9,445 bases of DNA. It comes from Limnobacter sp. (GTDB taxonomy: Bacteria > Pseudomonadota > Gammaproteobacteria > Burkholderiales > Burkholderiaceae_B). The position numbers and the translations under genes were made by a program. The notes under the pieces were generated by a model. That model made no database searches. It was not told where the DNA came from and saw only the letters and a program-made list of their open reading frames with translations. This document shows positions 9,133-9,445 of the stretch, one piece after another. Positions within the stretch are counted from its first letter, which is position 1, and each line of letters opens with the position of its first letter. The stretch lies in NCBI GenBank assembly GCA_012032215.1, contig JAAURO010000046.1:1-9445 (forward strand), written 5' to 3'.

Positions 9133-9445
9133 GCCCCGCCTGTTTATAAACCTTCTTTTTAAACAACTCTGGTTTTTCCTCCTGCCAGTTCTTCATCGCC
9201 TGAACCGGTGAAACACCCCCCCACAACGCCTTTTGAGGAATGTGCTGATTGTAAACCAGCCCATAGTCGGTGAACGTAGTTTCCAGCGCTTGGCAGTGTC
9301 AAAGCGGGTTTGAGCTACCACCTCACTGATGCGGCCATTAAAACGCTCTACCATCCATTCATCTGTGGGGTGCGAGGAGGGTTCAAGCGGTGGTTCAATC
9401 TGCAAGGCAGCGCATTCCCGATCAAAACATGTTTCCAGAAGGTTA
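9122..9445 (-). CDS. IS481-like DDE transposase, C-terminal part, frame-disrupted and cut by window edge
   Basis: This is the C-terminal third of an integrase-core transposase. Following the conserved protein through frame changes gives CAALQIE, HRLNPPRTPQMNG, then MVERFNGRISEVVAQTRFD, LETTFTDYGLVYNQHIPQ, SPVQAMKNWQEEKPELF, and the end KQAGLDT with TAA at 9124-9122. The glutamate in MVERFNGR is the third acidic residue of the DDE triad. The PQxNGMVERFNGRI block and the VQAMKxWQ tail are typical of the IS481 family (IS3-type integrase cores are related). At least three indels are needed: an extra C at 9392-9393, a missing base at 9355-9356 (these two compensate each other), and a missing G near 9289 (A-K-A-L-E). 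One or two more are likely between 9424 and 9440, where something like GKHVFDREC is expected. As in the housekeeping genes, these may be sequencing errors, so I cannot say whether the transposase is truly dead. Confidence 0.8.
9122..9445 (-). mobile_element. IS481-like insertion sequence, one end, continuing past the right edge
   Basis: The transposase C-terminus implies that the element's 3' end lies at or just left of 9122, because in this family the terminal inverted repeat usually lies close to, or overlaps, the end of the gene. The other terminus is outside the window, so neither inverted repeats nor a target duplication can be matched and the exact boundary is unknown. The element points the same way as gltBD, with 97 bases between its stop codon and the gltB ATG. 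Confidence 0.6.

Overview
The window is a stretch of ordinary housekeeping chromosome from a betaproteobacterium, most likely a Burkholderiales member. This is judged from remembered family sequences: GltB opens with an EHDSCGVGF active-site segment and continues in a very Burkholderia-like way, and UvrA carries the betaproteobacterial-looking [10 protein letters not shown] variant after its second ABC signature. No database search was run, so the taxonomy is an inference.

Layout, left to right. Positions 1-2358 (+) hold the 3' five-sixths of uvrA, the DNA-damage sensor ATPase of nucleotide excision repair. Tail to tail with it, sharing the stop-codon bases CTAG at 2355-2358, is a small gene (2355-2627, -) for an unrecognised exported protein of about 90 residues. 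After an A/T-rich gap of 132 bases comes the glutamate synthase operon on the minus strand: gltB (9024 down to 4274, large subunit) followed 27 bases later by gltD (4246 down to 2760, small subunit). Upstream of gltB, 97 bases from its start codon, is the C-terminal part of an IS481-like DDE transposase (9122-9445, -), which runs off the right edge and points toward gltB.

GltB and GltD together form NADPH-dependent glutamate synthase (glutamine + 2-oxoglutarate + NADPH -> 2 glutamate), the glutamate-forming half of the GS/GOGAT ammonium assimilation cycle. uvrA is functionally unrelated and merely adjacent.

The most striking property of the raw sequence is that every long gene is interrupted by single-base indels: three in uvrA, one in gltD, six in gltB and at least three in the transposase. 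Most are one-base losses in or beside short homopolymers, and in each case the conserved protein sequence resumes at once in another frame. This looks like uncorrected sequencing or assembly error rather than gene decay, so I treat the three housekeeping genes as probably intact in the organism. An automated annotator would break them into fragments or call them frameshifted pseudogenes.

I found no new biological system here. The most interesting biological points are a perfect -35-like TTGACA in the last codons of the transposase, facing gltB with a -10-like hexamer in the flanking DNA, and the small exported protein abutting uvrA.
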